Positions 27,155 to 37,518 of a stretch of 64,000 nt of DNA are shown here, piece by piece (positions within the stretch are counted from its first letter, which is position 1; each line of letters opens with the position of its first letter). Below the pieces are notes generated by a model. The model made no database searches. It was not told the DNA's origin and saw only the letters and a list, made by a program, of their open reading frames with translations. Both the position numbers and the translations under genes were made by a program. This stretch comes from Hungatella hathewayi (GTDB lineage: Bacteria > Bacillota > Clostridia > Lachnospirales > Lachnospiraceae), in the NCBI GenBank assembly GCA_025149285.1, contig CP102274.1:2619501-2683500 (forward strand), read 5' to 3'.

Positions 27155-28951
27155 TTGGGGGACAGGAGAAAGCGAATTCCCGCGCTTCTCAGGAGAATTG
27201 GTTTGAAGAGAAGGCTGTTTATTGGCTTTGTGATCGTTTCGCTTCTGCCGATGGCGGTGCTGGGGGTTATTATGGGCGTCAGGCTTTACCATACGATTAT
27301 GGACAATTACGAGGAGCAGTCCATACAGGCGCTGGGGACCATCCAGTACCGGATCGGAATCGTGACCGGAGCCAAGGAGGAGAGAATCAATGCGTTTGCC
27401 TCCGACGCCGATGTGGTCAAGAGCGTGCGAAAGCTTAATATGGATATCAGCCTTCTCGACCGGACTGCACTGACGAGAGACCTACAGGGCAAGCTGTTAG
27501 CGGAATTAAGCCAGATTAAGGGCGGCGTGCGTGCGGAAATCCTGGACCGGAACGGAGCGTACGTCACGGGGATTTTCGACGACCGCTATACAGCGCTCTC
27601 CGGCGAGGCGAGAGCCCGGGCGGCGGAGAGTCCGGACCGGCTGCACCTGTGGCACGGAACGGATCAGGAGGGGGAAGAGATTATCGTTTTCTCCAGGCAG
27701 ATTATTAATTATTTTAATGGAAGGACCACGGGATGGGTGCTTCTCTATGTGGGGACGGATGAGCTGAAGGAAGAGATGAAGACGGTGCAGACCGACGCGG
27801 TTATTGCTGTTTACGATGAGGAGGGCGGCCTGATCTGTTCCGGAACGGGAAATGGGAATATTGCCGATATTGCGGATGAAGATTTAAATGAGGCCGGCTT
27901 CCGGGTATCGGGCTACCGGGATTCTGAGGATATGTGGAAGGCGGACTGGAAGCTGGAATCGGGCCGGTATCAGGTGCTTTTCCAGAATATGGCCGGTACC
28001 GGATGGGAGATCGCCATTTTTAAGGATTACCATGAACTGGTACGGTCATTTGCCGGAATTGGGATACTGGCTGCCGTTATCTGTCTGGTGAGTATCGGCA
28101 TTATTCTCTATCTGTCGCTTTTGATTACCAGGACCGTGGCGGAACCGGTGCAGAACATCGCGGAGAGCATGAAGATCTTCAGCCAGGGAAACTTAAGCGT
28201 CCGGGTGGCGGACGACGCAGCAGATGAGATCGGGATGCTGGGAGATGAGTTTAATTCCATGAGCAATAACATCGAGCGTCTGACTCACGAGGTATATGAG
28301 GCCCGCATCAAGGAGAAGGAGGCGGGCTTAAGAGCCCTCGAGGCGCAGATCAATCCCCATTTCCTGTACAATACCCTCGATATGATCAACTGGATGTCAT
28401 ACCGCTCATCCAATCAGGATATCTGTAAGATCGTGAAGTCTCTTTCCGACTTTTTTAAGCTGAGCTTAAACCATGGGAAGGAGCTTTACACAGTGGGCGA
28501 CGAGGTGCGCCATATACAGAGCTATGTCACCATTGAACAGTATAAGAAGGCGGAAATTGATTTTGAGATTCATGTGGAGGAGGAATTAAAGCCGTGCGTC
28601 TGCCCGAAGCTGATCGTACAGCCGCTGGTGGAAAACGCCATCCTTCACGGAATCGAGCCGAAACGGGGGCCGGGAACGATCCTCATTTCCTTTATCCGCA
28701 GGGAAAATGACATCGTGATCACTGTGGAAGACGACGGCGTGGGGCTGTGTGCAAAGCAGAGAGAAGGAGCCCGCTATCATCACGGCGGATACGGGATACA
28801 GAATATCAATGAACGGCTCACCATGCTTTACGGAAAGAAGTACCATGTGACCGTGGAAGAGAGAAAGGAAGGCGGCGTGATTTCCAGTGTCGTCATTCCA
28901 CTGATCGGATTGGAAGGTTTGGACGATGTATCTGATGATTGTAGAGGATGA
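27155..28951 (+). CDS. Sensor histidine kinase, YesM/LytS-like
   Basis: 598-residue membrane kinase. Helix 1 is at about residues 22-45, an extracellular sensor (probably Cache-like) runs to about 295, helix 2 is at about 300-322, then comes HAMP, a coiled coil, and the His_kinase block INPHFLYNTLDMINWM with His402. The ATPase domain has VENAILHGIEPKRGPG and DDGVGL. This group pairs with AraC-type response regulators and controls sugar ABC operons in Firmicutes. The start is TTG at 27155, 7 bases after GGGAGGG. It overlaps the regulator gene by 26 bases. Confidence 0.92.
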   Translation: MGDRRKRIPALLRRIGLKRRLFIGFVIVSLLPMAVLGVIMGVRLYHTIMDNYEEQSIQALGTIQYRIGIVTGAKEERINAFASDADVVKSVRKLNMDISLLDRTALTRDLQGKLLAELSQIKGGVRAEILDRNGAYVTGIFDDRYTALSGEARARAAESPDRLHLWHGTDQEGEEIIVFSRQIINYFNGRTTGWVLLYVGTDELKEEMKTVQTDAVIAVYDEEGGLICSGTGNGNIADIADEDLNEAGFRVSGYRDSEDMWKADWKLESGRYQVLFQNMAGTGWEIAIFKDYHELVRSFAGIGILAAVICLVSIGIILYLSLLITRTVAEPVQNIAESMKIFSQGNLSVRVADDAADEIGMLGDEFNSMSNNIERLTHEVYEARIKEKEAGLRALEAQINPHFLYNTLDMINWMSYRSSNQDICKIVKSLSDFFKLSLNHGKELYTVGDEVRHIQSYVTIEQYKKAEIDFEIHVEEELKPCVCPKLIVQPLVENAILHGIEPKRGPGTILISFIRRENDIVITVEDDGVGLCAKQREGARYHHGGYGIQNINERLTMLYGKKYHVTVEERKEGGVISSVVIPLIGLEGLDDVSDDCRG

Positions 28952-29669
28952 AAAATTTATTCGTGACGGTATTTTATACCTCTTATCCGAGGTTCCGGGT
29001 ATTACGGAAATCGACACGGCCTGCGACGGAGAGGAGGCCTGGAGCGTGATAACGGATTCGAGGCGGTTTCCGGATATCGTTCTGACAGATATCCGCATGC
29101 CCGGTATGGATGGGCTGGAACTGAGCGGTAAGATCCGGGAGCATTCCGCTGCCTCCAAGATCATATTTATCAGCGGATATGAAGATTTTGCCTATGCGAA
29201 AAAGGCCATATCCCTTGGAGCCAGCGGGTATGTGACGAAGCCGGTCGCCCAGGATGAGCTGCTGGAACTGATTAACCGCGTGATGGTACAGATCAGAAAG
29301 GAAGAGCAGTTCGACCGGCAGCAGGAGATATCGTGTTTCCACGAAAATCAAACAGATGCGCTGCTGGGAGATATCTTAAGCCAGATGAGGGATAACCCGG
29401 GCGGTGTGTCTTTAAAGGCGCTGTCTGAGAGCTGGGGTGTGTCCCCATCCTATATCAGCATTCTCTTTAAGGATAAGACGGGCCATAACTTTAAGGATTA
29501 CCTGCTGGACTGCAGGATGAAGCGGGCAAAGGAGCTTTTGGCGGAGGGAAGCCCGGCAGCCGAGATCTGCGAGAACTTAGGGTACAGCGATTACGACTAT
29601 TTCAGCAAAAGCTATAAGAAGTATTACGGCGAATCGCCGGCGGAATACAGGAAGAGGATAAATCTATAG
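28926..29669 (+). CDS. Response regulator with AraC-type DNA-binding domain, YesN-like
   Basis: 247 residues. The receiver domain has [11 protein letters not shown] at the start, the phospho-acceptor Asp55 in [11 protein letters not shown], and Lys in [10 protein letters not shown] short linker leads to two helix-turn-helix motifs of AraC type ([14 protein letters not shown], and [26 protein letters not shown]). It is at the short end of the family, with a brief linker. Encoded with the kinase and probably regulates the importer operon in which it lies. Confidence 0.92.
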   Translation: MYLMIVEDEKFIRDGILYLLSEVPGITEIDTACDGEEAWSVITDSRRFPDIVLTDIRMPGMDGLELSGKIREHSAASKIIFISGYEDFAYAKKAISLGASGYVTKPVAQDELLELINRVMVQIRKEEQFDRQQEISCFHENQTDALLGDILSQMRDNPGGVSLKALSESWGVSPSYISILFKDKTGHNFKDYLLDCRMKRAKELLAEGSPAAEICENLGYSDYDYFSKSYKKYYGESPAEYRKRINL

Positions 29670-29697
29670 CCTGGCCCGCCACAGGGGCCATTTGACC

Positions 29698-29727
29698 TTG
29701 CAACAGACAGACATGTTGTGCTATAAT
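29698..29727 (+). promoter_or_regulatory. Promoter of trpS
   Basis: TTGCAA, an 18-base gap, TATAAT with TGC directly before it (extended -10). The leader is only about 27 bases, too short for a T-box. Confidence 0.6.
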
Positions 29728-29760
29728 GGGGAAAGCCTAATACATTGGAGGTACTACAAC

Positions 29761-30855
29761 ATGAAAAAGATTATTTTGACGGGAGACCGGCCAACGGGTA
29801 AACTTCATATCGGCCATTACGTGGGCTCCTTAAAGCGCAGGGTGGAGCTGCAGAATTCCGGTGAGTTTGATGAGATATTTATCATGATCGCTGACGCGCA
29901 GGCTTTGACCGATAATGCGGACAACCCGGAGAAGGTGCGTCAGAATATTATTGAAGTGGCTCTGGATTATCTGTCCTGCGGCCTTGACCCGGCAAAATCG
30001 ACCCTGTTTATCCAGTCACAGATCCCGGAACTGACGGAGCTGTCCTTTTATTATATGAATCTGGTCACCGTTGCCAGGCTTCAGAGAAATCCAACTGTGA
30101 AGTCTGAGATCGCCATGAGGAATTTTGAAGCCAGCATTCCGGTTGGTTTCTTTACGTATCCGATCAGTCAGGCGGCGGACATCACAGCGTTTAAGGCGAC
30201 TACCGTGCCGGTAGGCGAGGATCAGGAGCCGATGATCGAACAGACGAGAGAGATTGTCAGAAAGTTTAATTCGGTATATGGAGAGGCACTGGTGGAGCCT
30301 GATATTCTGCTTCCCGACAATAAGGCCTGCTTAAGGCTTCCGGGTACTGACGGAAAGGCGAAGATGAGCAAGTCTCTTGGCAACTGTATCTATCTGTCGG
30401 ATTCCGAGGCAGATGTGAAGAAGAAGGTTATGAGCATGTACACCGATCCGAACCATATCCAGGTTTCCGACCCTGGTCAGATTGAGGGCAATACGGTATT
30501 TACGTATCTGGATGCCTTCTGCAGGGAGGATGCGTTTGAAAAGTATCTTCCGGATTATAAGAATCTGGATGAGCTGAAGGATCACTACAGACGCGGCGGA
30601 CTGGGCGACGTGAAGGTGAAGAAGTTCTTAAACAGCGTTCTTCAGGAGGAACTGGCTCCCATCCGTGCCAGAAGAAAAGAGTATGAGGCCAATATTCCTT
30701 ACGTATATCAGATTCTGAAGGAAGGCAGTGAGAAGGCGGAACGCGTGGCGGCGGATACGCTGGCAGGCGTGAAGGCAGCCATGAAGATCAACTATTTTGA
30801 TGATATGGAACTGATTGCCGCACAGGCAGAGAAGTATAAGAATCAGGAGTCTTAA
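29761..30855 (+). CDS. trpS: Tryptophanyl-tRNA synthetase
   Basis: Class I aminoacyl-tRNA synthetase, about 364 residues. Signature HIGH-type motif HIGHY follows GDRPTGKL near the N-terminus, and the KMSKS motif reads AKMSKSLGN. The PVGEDQ block before [10 protein letters not shown] is also typical of TrpRS. The ATG at 29761 follows GGAGGT; an upstream TTG at 29692 lies before the promoter -10 and is excluded. At 364 residues it is a little longer than Bacillus TrpRS, with an insertion in the C-terminal domain. Confidence 0.94.
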   Translation: MKKIILTGDRPTGKLHIGHYVGSLKRRVELQNSGEFDEIFIMIADAQALTDNADNPEKVRQNIIEVALDYLSCGLDPAKSTLFIQSQIPELTELSFYYMNLVTVARLQRNPTVKSEIAMRNFEASIPVGFFTYPISQAADITAFKATTVPVGEDQEPMIEQTREIVRKFNSVYGEALVEPDILLPDNKACLRLPGTDGKAKMSKSLGNCIYLSDSEADVKKKVMSMYTDPNHIQVSDPGQIEGNTVFTYLDAFCREDAFEKYLPDYKNLDELKDHYRRGGLGDVKVKKFLNSVLQEELAPIRARRKEYEANIPYVYQILKEGSEKAERVAADTLAGVKAAMKINYFDDMELIAAQAEKYKNQES

Positions 30856-30866
30856 TTGGGACAGAG

Positions 30867-30922
30867 TTCAACCGTTTTATAAAATGCGGCAGCGTTTTTA
30901 TAAGGCGGTTGAATTATTTTAG
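30867..30922 (+). terminator. Long hairpin after trpS, probable terminator
   Basis: TTCAACCG (30867-30874) pairs with CGGTTGAA (30906-30913), and the stem continues inward through two wobble pairs into TTATAAAA with TTTTATAA. It is followed by TTATTTTA. Very stable; the U tract is imperfect. Confidence 0.7.
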
Positions 30923-30942
30923 GAGAGAAAGGAAGTAAGACA

Positions 30943-31194
30943 ATGAAAGATGTGATATCACTTCGTGAGATCGTGGACTGTGACGCGTTTTTGAAGGAGA
31001 GGGGCTTAAACTTCCGGATCCATCTGCGGGACGCCTGCGGAAAGCAGTCCTGCTGGATCGAGCCGCTTGGCGAGTGCGGTTGCGACGGACAGTATGAGGA
31101 GCTGTATGCGGCTTTGGAGGAGTTCTTTGGAAAGCTGCGGTACAAACTGGAGTACAGCGATGATAAGCTGAACTTCTGGCTGTCCGGTAAATAG
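30943..31194 (+). CDS. Small RDAC-family protein
   Basis: 83 residues with the motif HLRDACGKQSC and further cysteines in GECGCDG. I recall an uncharacterised family named after RDAC, seen in Lachnospiraceae; the function is unknown. No membrane segment. A GGAGAGAAAGG stretch precedes the ATG. The next gene, an EamA exporter, starts 12 bases later, so they may be cotranscribed. Confidence 0.72.
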   Translation: MKDVISLREIVDCDAFLKERGLNFRIHLRDACGKQSCWIEPLGECGCDGQYEELYAALEEFFGKLRYKLEYSDDKLNFWLSGK

Positions 31195-31206
31195 GAGCGG
31201 CGGGCC

Positions 31207-32073
31207 ATGAAATCACGTTATAAGGGAATTGTGTTTATCGTCTGTTCGGCGTTCTGTTTTGCTTTGATGAATCTGTTTGTCAGGCTGTCGGGAGATTTAC
31301 CGTCTGTCCAGAAAAGCTTTTTCCGGAACCTGGTGGCATTTTTCTTTGCACTCATTTTGATGAAACGGGATCATGTGGGCTTTTCGGGAAAGAAAGAGAA
31401 TCTATGGCCGCTGTTTCTGCGCTCTGCGTTCGGCACTGTCGGAATTCTCTGTAATTTTTACGCAGTGGATCATCTGGTGCTGGCGGATGCGTCCATGCTG
31501 AACAAGATGTCGCCGTTTTTTGCCATTCTGTTCAGTTTCCTGATCTTAAAGGAGAAGGTAAAGCCGGTTCAGGCGGTTATTGTGGCAGGTGCATTTGCAG
31601 GGAGCCTCTTTATCATCAAGCCGTCTCCCCTCAATATGGAACTGGTTCCGGCTGTGATCGGTCTGTTGGGAGGTATGAGCGCGGGAGCCGCCTATACCTT
31701 TGTGCGATCGCTGGGAATCCGCGGAGAGAAGGGGCCGTTTATCGTCTGCTTTTTCTCCGGATTCTCCTGCCTGGCGACGCTTCCATATCTTCTGGTGCGT
31801 TTCCATGGGATGACGCTGGAGCAGCTGGGGTATCTGCTGTTGGCGGGCCTTGCGGCCGCCGGCGGACAGTTTGCTATTACTGCGGCTTACTGCCATGCTC
31901 CGGCCAGAGAGATCTCCGTCTACGATTACTCTCAGATTATCTTTTCCGCTGTACTGGGCTTTGTTATCTTCGGCCAGGTGCCGGACCGGTTCAGTGTGCT
32001 GGGGTATGTGATCATCTGCGCGATGGCGGTGGTGATGTTTCTTTATAATAACAGAGGGACACAGAACGAGTGA
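31207..32073 (+). CDS. EamA/DMT-family transporter
   Basis: 288 residues, ten predicted membrane helices in two EamA repeats. The first repeat has VCSAFCFALMNLFVRLSGDLP and ends near FLILKEKVKPVQAVIVAGAF. The second ends near FGQVPDRFSVLGYVIICAMAVV. Members export metabolites or import nucleotide sugars; the substrate here is unknown. It has no promoter of its own that I can see and follows the RDAC gene closely. Confidence 0.88.
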   Translation: MKSRYKGIVFIVCSAFCFALMNLFVRLSGDLPSVQKSFFRNLVAFFFALILMKRDHVGFSGKKENLWPLFLRSAFGTVGILCNFYAVDHLVLADASMLNKMSPFFAILFSFLILKEKVKPVQAVIVAGAFAGSLFIIKPSPLNMELVPAVIGLLGGMSAGAAYTFVRSLGIRGEKGPFIVCFFSGFSCLATLPYLLVRFHGMTLEQLGYLLLAGLAAAGGQFAITAAYCHAPAREISVYDYSQIIFSAVLGFVIFGQVPDRFSVLGYVIICAMAVVMFLYNNRGTQNE

Positions 32074-32141
32074 GGGAATGGAAGCAGGACTATCATAACT
32101 TCTTACAATAGAAACTAGATCCAAATTTCAATACTGAAAAA

Positions 32142-32156
32142 TGATAATAATAATCA
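32142..32156. promoter_or_regulatory. Fur/PerR-like box upstream of ahpC
   Basis: TGATAATAATAATCA differs at one position from the Fur consensus and resembles a PerR box. It lies 11 bases upstream of the ahpC -35 element, so if functional it may act with the second operator downstream. Confidence 0.4.
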
Positions 32157-32166
32157 ATACTGTTTA

Positions 32167-32196
32167 TTGACTTTTTCAGCTTTCGGGTGTTATAAT
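32167..32196 (+). promoter_or_regulatory. Promoter of ahpC
   Basis: TTGACT, an 18-base gap, TATAAT. The predicted start is close to 32203, just before or within the operator at 32206-32223. Confidence 0.75.
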
Positions 32197-32205
32197 ATAA
32201 CCACG

Positions 32206-32223
32206 AGTTAGATAAGACTAACT
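32206..32223. promoter_or_regulatory. Operator AGTTAG-N6-CTAACT at the ahpC promoter
   Basis: Perfect inverted repeat of 6 bases with a 6-base centre, starting 15 bases after the start of the -10. The same sequence is found at two other promoters in this window. Position over the transcription start suggests repression. Confidence 0.65.
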
Positions 32224-32288
32224 TATAATTTTCCTGTAAATGAACCATATTATTTAAGGATAAACAACTGAAAGGAGATAGAAAGACT

Positions 32289-32852
32289 ATGTCATTAATT
32301 GGAAAAGAAATCGGTGAGTTTAAAGTACAGAGTTTTGTAAATAATGAATTTAAAGAAGTAACGAAGGAGGATGTTCTGGGAAAGTGGGCAGTATTTTTCT
32401 TCTATCCTGCGGACTTTACCTTTGTGTGCCCGACGGAGCTTGAGGATCTCGCGGACAAGTATGAGGATTTTAAGAAGATTGGCTGCGAGATTTACAGTGT
32501 CTCCTGCGATACGCATTTCGTGCATAAAGCATGGCATGATGTGTCAAAGACCATTCAGAAGATTCAGTATCCGATGCTGGCGGATCCGACCGGAGCACTG
32601 GCCCGGGACTTCGACGTCATGATTGAGGCGGATGGCCTGGCAGAGCGAGGTTCCTTTATTGTCAATCCGGAGGGGAAGATCGTGGCTTACGAAGTCATCG
32701 CCGGAAATGTGGGCAGAAATGCTGAGGAGCTTTTCCGAAGAGTACAGGCTTCCCAGTTCGTGGCGGAACACGGCGACGAGGTTTGCCCGGCAAAGTGGAA
32801 ACCAGGTGAAGAGACGTTAAAGCCAAGCCTGAACCTGGTAGGACTTTTGTAA
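32289..32852 (+). CDS. ahpC: Alkyl hydroperoxide reductase subunit C (typical 2-Cys peroxiredoxin)
   Basis: Peroxiredoxin that reduces H2O2 and organic peroxides in the cytoplasm. 187 residues, the usual AhpC length. Peroxidatic Cys47 is in FVCPTE and the resolving Cys166 in EVCPAKW. GGAGAT precedes the ATG. The reductase gene starts 1 base after its stop, so they form one operon. Two candidate operators lie at its promoter. Confidence 0.96.
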   Translation: MSLIGKEIGEFKVQSFVNNEFKEVTKEDVLGKWAVFFFYPADFTFVCPTELEDLADKYEDFKKIGCEIYSVSCDTHFVHKAWHDVSKTIQKIQYPMLADPTGALARDFDVMIEADGLAERGSFIVNPEGKIVAYEVIAGNVGRNAEELFRRVQASQFVAEHGDEVCPAKWKPGEETLKPSLNLVGLL

Positions 32853-32853
32853 T

Positions 32854-34545
32854 ATGAGAGGGCAGTACGACGTCATCGTCGTGGGAGCGGGGCCGGCCGG
32901 ATTATCGGCCGCCCTCTACGCGGCGAGGGCAAAATACCGGGTCCTCGTCCTGGAAAAGGAGAAAATGGGAGGGCAGATCACCATTACATCGGAGATTGTC
33001 AACTATCCCGGCGTGGAGAAGACGGACGGCACTGAGCTGACGGAACAGATGAGAAGACAGGCGGAAGCCTTTGGCGCGGAATTTGCCATGGCTGAGGTTA
33101 CGGGAATTGATCTGGACGGAGATATCAGGACGGTGAAAACTGACAAAGGAGAGTACCGTGCTCCGGGCATTGTTCTGGCAGTGGGTGCCAATCCCAGAAA
33201 GCTGGGCTTTGTGGGAGAACGGGAATACCAGGGACGCGGTATCGCCTACTGTGCCACCTGTGACGGGGAATTTTTCACGGGAATGGATGTCTTCGTCATC
33301 GGCGGCGGATTTGCGGCGGCGGAAGAGGCTGTATTTCTGACAAAGTACGCCAAAAAAGTTACGATCATCGTCAGGGAGGAAGACTTTACCTGCGCGAAGG
33401 CGGTGGCAGACAAGGCGAAAAACCATGAGAAGATCGAGGTACACTACGAGACGGAGATTGTGGAGGCAGCTGGAGACGGACTGCTTCGGCGCGCGCGTTT
33501 TAAAGACAATGCATCCGGTGGGGAGTGGACCTACGAAGCACCGGAAGGAACCTCCTTCGGGATTTTTGTATTTGCCGGATACGTGCCGGATACGAGATGG
33601 CTGGAAGGTTTCGTGGAGCTGGACGGACAGGGATACATCATTACGGACCGGAACCAGAAGACGAGTGTGGACGGCATCTATGCGGCCGGAGATGTCTGCG
33701 TAAAGAACCTGCGCCAGGTGGTGACTGCTGTCTCAGACGGAGCCGTGGCTGCCACTTCCCTGGAGCGGTACGTTTCGGAAACATATGAGAAACCGGAGCT
33801 GGCCCAATGGAAAGCGCAGATGGAAGAGGAACGGACGAAGGCTGTAGAAAACTCCGGCGCTTCGAAACACACCGGGGCCGCAGAGAATTCCGGCACCCTG
33901 GAAGCTTCCGACGGAGGAACGGAGGGGGTGTTTATAACCGGGGAAATGAAATCCCAGCTTGCGGACTTATTTTCCAGGCTTCAGAATAGAATAGTGGTTG
34001 AGGGTGTGCTCGACGGCAGTCCTATGGCGGCGGAGATGGTACATTTCCTTGATGAACTCGGTGACAGTTCGGATATGGTGGAATGCAGATACCGCCGTGA
34101 ATCGGATAAGATTAAGGAGGATGAAGAGTATCCGGTGCTGCGTATTTTAACGGAGAACGGGAATGAGACCGGGATCCGGTTCTATGCGGTTCCGGGAGGC
34201 CATGAATTCAATTCCTTTGTACTTGCAATCTATAATGCGGGCGGTCCGGGACAGCCGATCACGGATGAAGAGAGGGAGCGGATCGGGAAGCTGAAGGGAC
34301 CGGTGAACATAAAGATTGCCGTATCCCTGTCCTGTACCATGTGTCCGGCCACGGTTATGGCGGCGGGCAGAATCGCCGCGGAACGTGACGGTGTGGAAGC
34401 ATGGGCCTTCGATCTGGCCCATTATCCGGAAATGAAAGAAAAGTATCAGATTATGAGTGTGCCGTGTACGATCATCAATGACAGGACGGTGGTATTCGGC
34501 AGAAAAACAGTGGATGATCTGCTGGCGGTTCTGGAGGAATCCTGA
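32854..34545 (+). CDS. Peroxiredoxin reductase: thioredoxin reductase fused to a C-terminal thioredoxin-like domain
   Basis: 563 residues. The N-terminal two thirds are a thioredoxin-reductase flavoprotein: FAD site VGAGPAGLSAALYA, redox pair CATC (Cys133, Cys136), NAD(P) site IGGGFAAAEEA and the C-terminal FAD motif DGIYAAGDV. A low-complexity linker (about 325-355) leads to a double-thioredoxin-like region with SLSCTMCPATV (Cys494, Cys497), like the N-terminal domain of AhpF. The order of the two parts is the reverse of enteric AhpF. It directly follows ahpC and should deliver electrons to it. Confidence 0.9.
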   Translation: MRGQYDVIVVGAGPAGLSAALYAARAKYRVLVLEKEKMGGQITITSEIVNYPGVEKTDGTELTEQMRRQAEAFGAEFAMAEVTGIDLDGDIRTVKTDKGEYRAPGIVLAVGANPRKLGFVGEREYQGRGIAYCATCDGEFFTGMDVFVIGGGFAAAEEAVFLTKYAKKVTIIVREEDFTCAKAVADKAKNHEKIEVHYETEIVEAAGDGLLRRARFKDNASGGEWTYEAPEGTSFGIFVFAGYVPDTRWLEGFVELDGQGYIITDRNQKTSVDGIYAAGDVCVKNLRQVVTAVSDGAVAATSLERYVSETYEKPELAQWKAQMEEERTKAVENSGASKHTGAAENSGTLEASDGGTEGVFITGEMKSQLADLFSRLQNRIVVEGVLDGSPMAAEMVHFLDELGDSSDMVECRYRRESDKIKEDEEYPVLRILTENGNETGIRFYAVPGGHEFNSFVLAIYNAGGPGQPITDEERERIGKLKGPVNIKIAVSLSCTMCPATVMAAGRIAAERDGVEAWAFDLAHYPEMKEKYQIMSVPCTIINDRTVVFGRKTVDDLLAVLEES

Positions 34546-35871
<1,326 letters not shown>

Positions 35872-35940
35872 AACACATTTTAGAAGAAAATGGCAGCGTT
35901 GATCGTAGGAAATTCGAACGAATGAAAAAAGTTGATTTTG

Positions 35941-35981
35941 GCGGCAGAGAGAGACTTGGCAGCTCTTTCTGCCGCTGTTTT
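35941..35981 (+). terminator. Rho-independent terminator after eno
   Basis: GCGGCAGAGAGAG (35941-35953) pairs with CTCTTTCTGCCGC (35963-35975) with one mismatch, followed by TGTTTTT. Confidence 0.88.
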
Positions 35982-36003
35982 TGTAATTTGATCGTTTTGA
36001 CGG

Positions 36004-36543
36004 TTACAGAGAGGACCGGGTCCAGAATTCTTCCATATATCTTTTGGCAGCCGGAGCATCCAACTCCAGTTTTTCAATCAGTTTTCTGCGGGTATCATCG
36101 TAGGAAAGTCCGATTTCCCGGCAAACGGAAATCAGTGCAAGGGCACCCTTTTCAATTCCTTTTTCAATCCCCTTTTCAATGCCTATTTCAATTCCATCAT
36201 TCACCAGCATCTGGCCTAATCGTGTCATGAACATGACCTCCTTTACCTTGTCTAAATCGTCGTTTGACAGAAACTTGTTTGCGAATGTGTACAGTACCGC
36301 CTGCATTTTTACCAGATCCGGCCGGGGGAGGGTGCCGGATTCGGTAATCAGGCGGTTTGCCGTAAGAATCCGGTCCTTCTGATCCATGGTACCTGACATC
36401 AGTGTGGTGAGCAGAAGGGGAACAAGATCAGAACGGTCCAGTTGTTCCCCGAAAAACTGCATGGAGCTCTTTAAGACCAAATCTTCCGCCGGAAAGTTGT
36501 CCGGGATGTCTTTCGAGCCGCCTGCATTGTTCGTATTGCTCAT
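36004..36543 (-). CDS. Rpn/PD-(D/E)XK-transposase-like C-terminal protein
   Basis: 179 residues on the minus strand. The stretch GIEIGIEKGIEKGIEKGA, then a helical tail, is typical of the C-terminus of Rpn-family recombination nucleases and related transposase-like proteins, but the N-terminal PD-(D/E)XK nuclease domain is missing. The N-terminal half has no clear family. GGAGG lies upstream of the ATG, so this may be an intact short gene rather than a fragment. The IEKG repeats are encoded by tandem 12-base units that could vary in number without breaking frame. Confidence 0.62.
   Translation of the reverse strand: MSNTNNAGGSKDIPDNFPAEDLVLKSSMQFFGEQLDRSDLVPLLLTTLMSGTMDQKDRILTANRLITESGTLPRPDLVKMQAVLYTFANKFLSNDDLDKVKEVMFMTRLGQMLVNDGIEIGIEKGIEKGIEKGALALISVCREIGLSYDDTRRKLIEKLELDAPAAKRYMEEFWTRSSL
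36146..36194. repeat. In-frame tandem 12-base repeats (IEKG units)
   Basis: Four units close to CCTTTTTCAATT in tandem, coding on the minus strand for Ile-Glu-Lys/Ile-Gly. Changes in copy number would add or remove four residues. Confidence 0.75.
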
Positions 36544-36921
36544 ACAGCCTCCATTTCAGCTATATAAGAACCTATCTCCATTATAATATTTTTCTGTAAA
36601 ACAGACAATAGCCCTGCTTATTTTCCTGGTATTATTTACATATAATTTTGGTAATATGGGAATTCTTTCGTCCGAACGGACAGAGAATGCCTGATGAAAC
36701 TGGCAGAACGGAATGCGGACAGAAGCCGGATTCCTGTGGCGATAGCTTCCTATAAAGGCTATCATCGGTTTTGTAATAGCAGTATAACATGGGCAGGCCG
36801 GCCGGGACAAGGTTTTTTTATTGAGTAATAGAAAATTCCGGCAGAAATAGTGAAGTGACATTTGCCGCAGGCTATGGTAGAATGAAAGGAAAATTGGTTG
36901 AAATCAGGAGTTGGAGACACT
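36544..36921. other. Intergenic region between divergent genes with two hairpins
   Basis: No gene is supported. One hairpin has GTCCG-aa-CGGAC at its tip, extended by TTCTTT with AGAGAA (36663-36687). A second pairs GATAGCTT with AAGGCTATC (36741-36763). A GC-rich palindrome (GGCCGGCC) and a T run follow at about 36797-36819. A small RNA is possible, but I see no good promoter in front of it. Confidence 0.4.
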
Positions 36922-37518
36922 ATGGTCTGGATTTATCACGCTTTTTTTGAACCGGGGACAGGCGGAAACAAGAGGGAGACCGAGCACGAACAGGGGCTTT
37001 GGCTTCTGCGGAGAGCTCTGAGAGAACGGTATGGGATAGGATGCGGGGAAGGACGGACGCCGGAACTGGTTGAGGGAGCGCATGGAAAGCCATACTTAAA
37101 AGAGTATCCGCTGATTCACTTTAATATCAGCCACTGCATGGGGCTTGCCGTGCTTGCCATCGGGGATTGCACCGTGGGGATTGACGCGGAGTGCGTGCGG
37201 CCGTACCGGGAGCCGCTCTTAAAAAGAGTACTTTCTGATGCCGAGCTCCGGCAGATGAAGGAGGCGGGAGAATCGGAGCGGGAGGAGTTGTTTTTCCGGT
37301 TCTGGACTCTGAAGGAAAGCTATGTGAAGGCGGTAGGATGCGGGATTACCGTGCCCTTACAGGATATATCCTTTCAGATTGGTAAAAATGGGGAAATCGC
37401 GTGTGAAAAGACCGGCTGGAGTTACCGGCAGTGGAAGCTGGCAGAGAAGTATATTGTATCGGCCTGTGTAGCGGGGGAAGGGGAAATTCGTCTGGCAGAA
37501 CAGGAGGAACAGCCTTGA
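36922..37518 (+). CDS. 4'-phosphopantetheinyl transferase, Sfp-type
   Basis: About 198 residues. Transfers the phosphopantetheine arm of CoA to a serine of a carrier protein. Motifs include HFNISHCMGLAV, the magnesium-binding VGIDAECVRP, and FWTLKESYVKAVG, the Sfp/Gsp-type signature. The ATG at 36922 is about 6 bases after TTGGAG; a TTG at 36898 is less likely. Its stop overlaps the start of a TetR gene. A small acyl carrier protein gene lies just beyond on the other strand and is a plausible substrate. Confidence 0.92.
   Translation: MVWIYHAFFEPGTGGNKRETEHEQGLWLLRRALRERYGIGCGEGRTPELVEGAHGKPYLKEYPLIHFNISHCMGLAVLAIGDCTVGIDAECVRPYREPLLKRVLSDAELRQMKEAGESEREELFFRFWTLKESYVKAVGCGITVPLQDISFQIGKNGEIACEKTGWSYRQWKLAEKYIVSACVAGEGEIRLAEQEEQP

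Noticed and set aside
29670..29697. TTGACC at 29692 as -35 of trpS
   Set aside because: The gap to TATAAT would be 24 bases; TTGCAA at 29698 gives 18.
29700..29760. T-box leader before trpS
   Set aside because: The promoter lies only about 30 bases before the start, with no room for a T-box.
36690..36720. CTGATGA followed by a possible stem, like a hammerhead ribozyme
   Set aside because: The matching GAAA core and third stem are not present.
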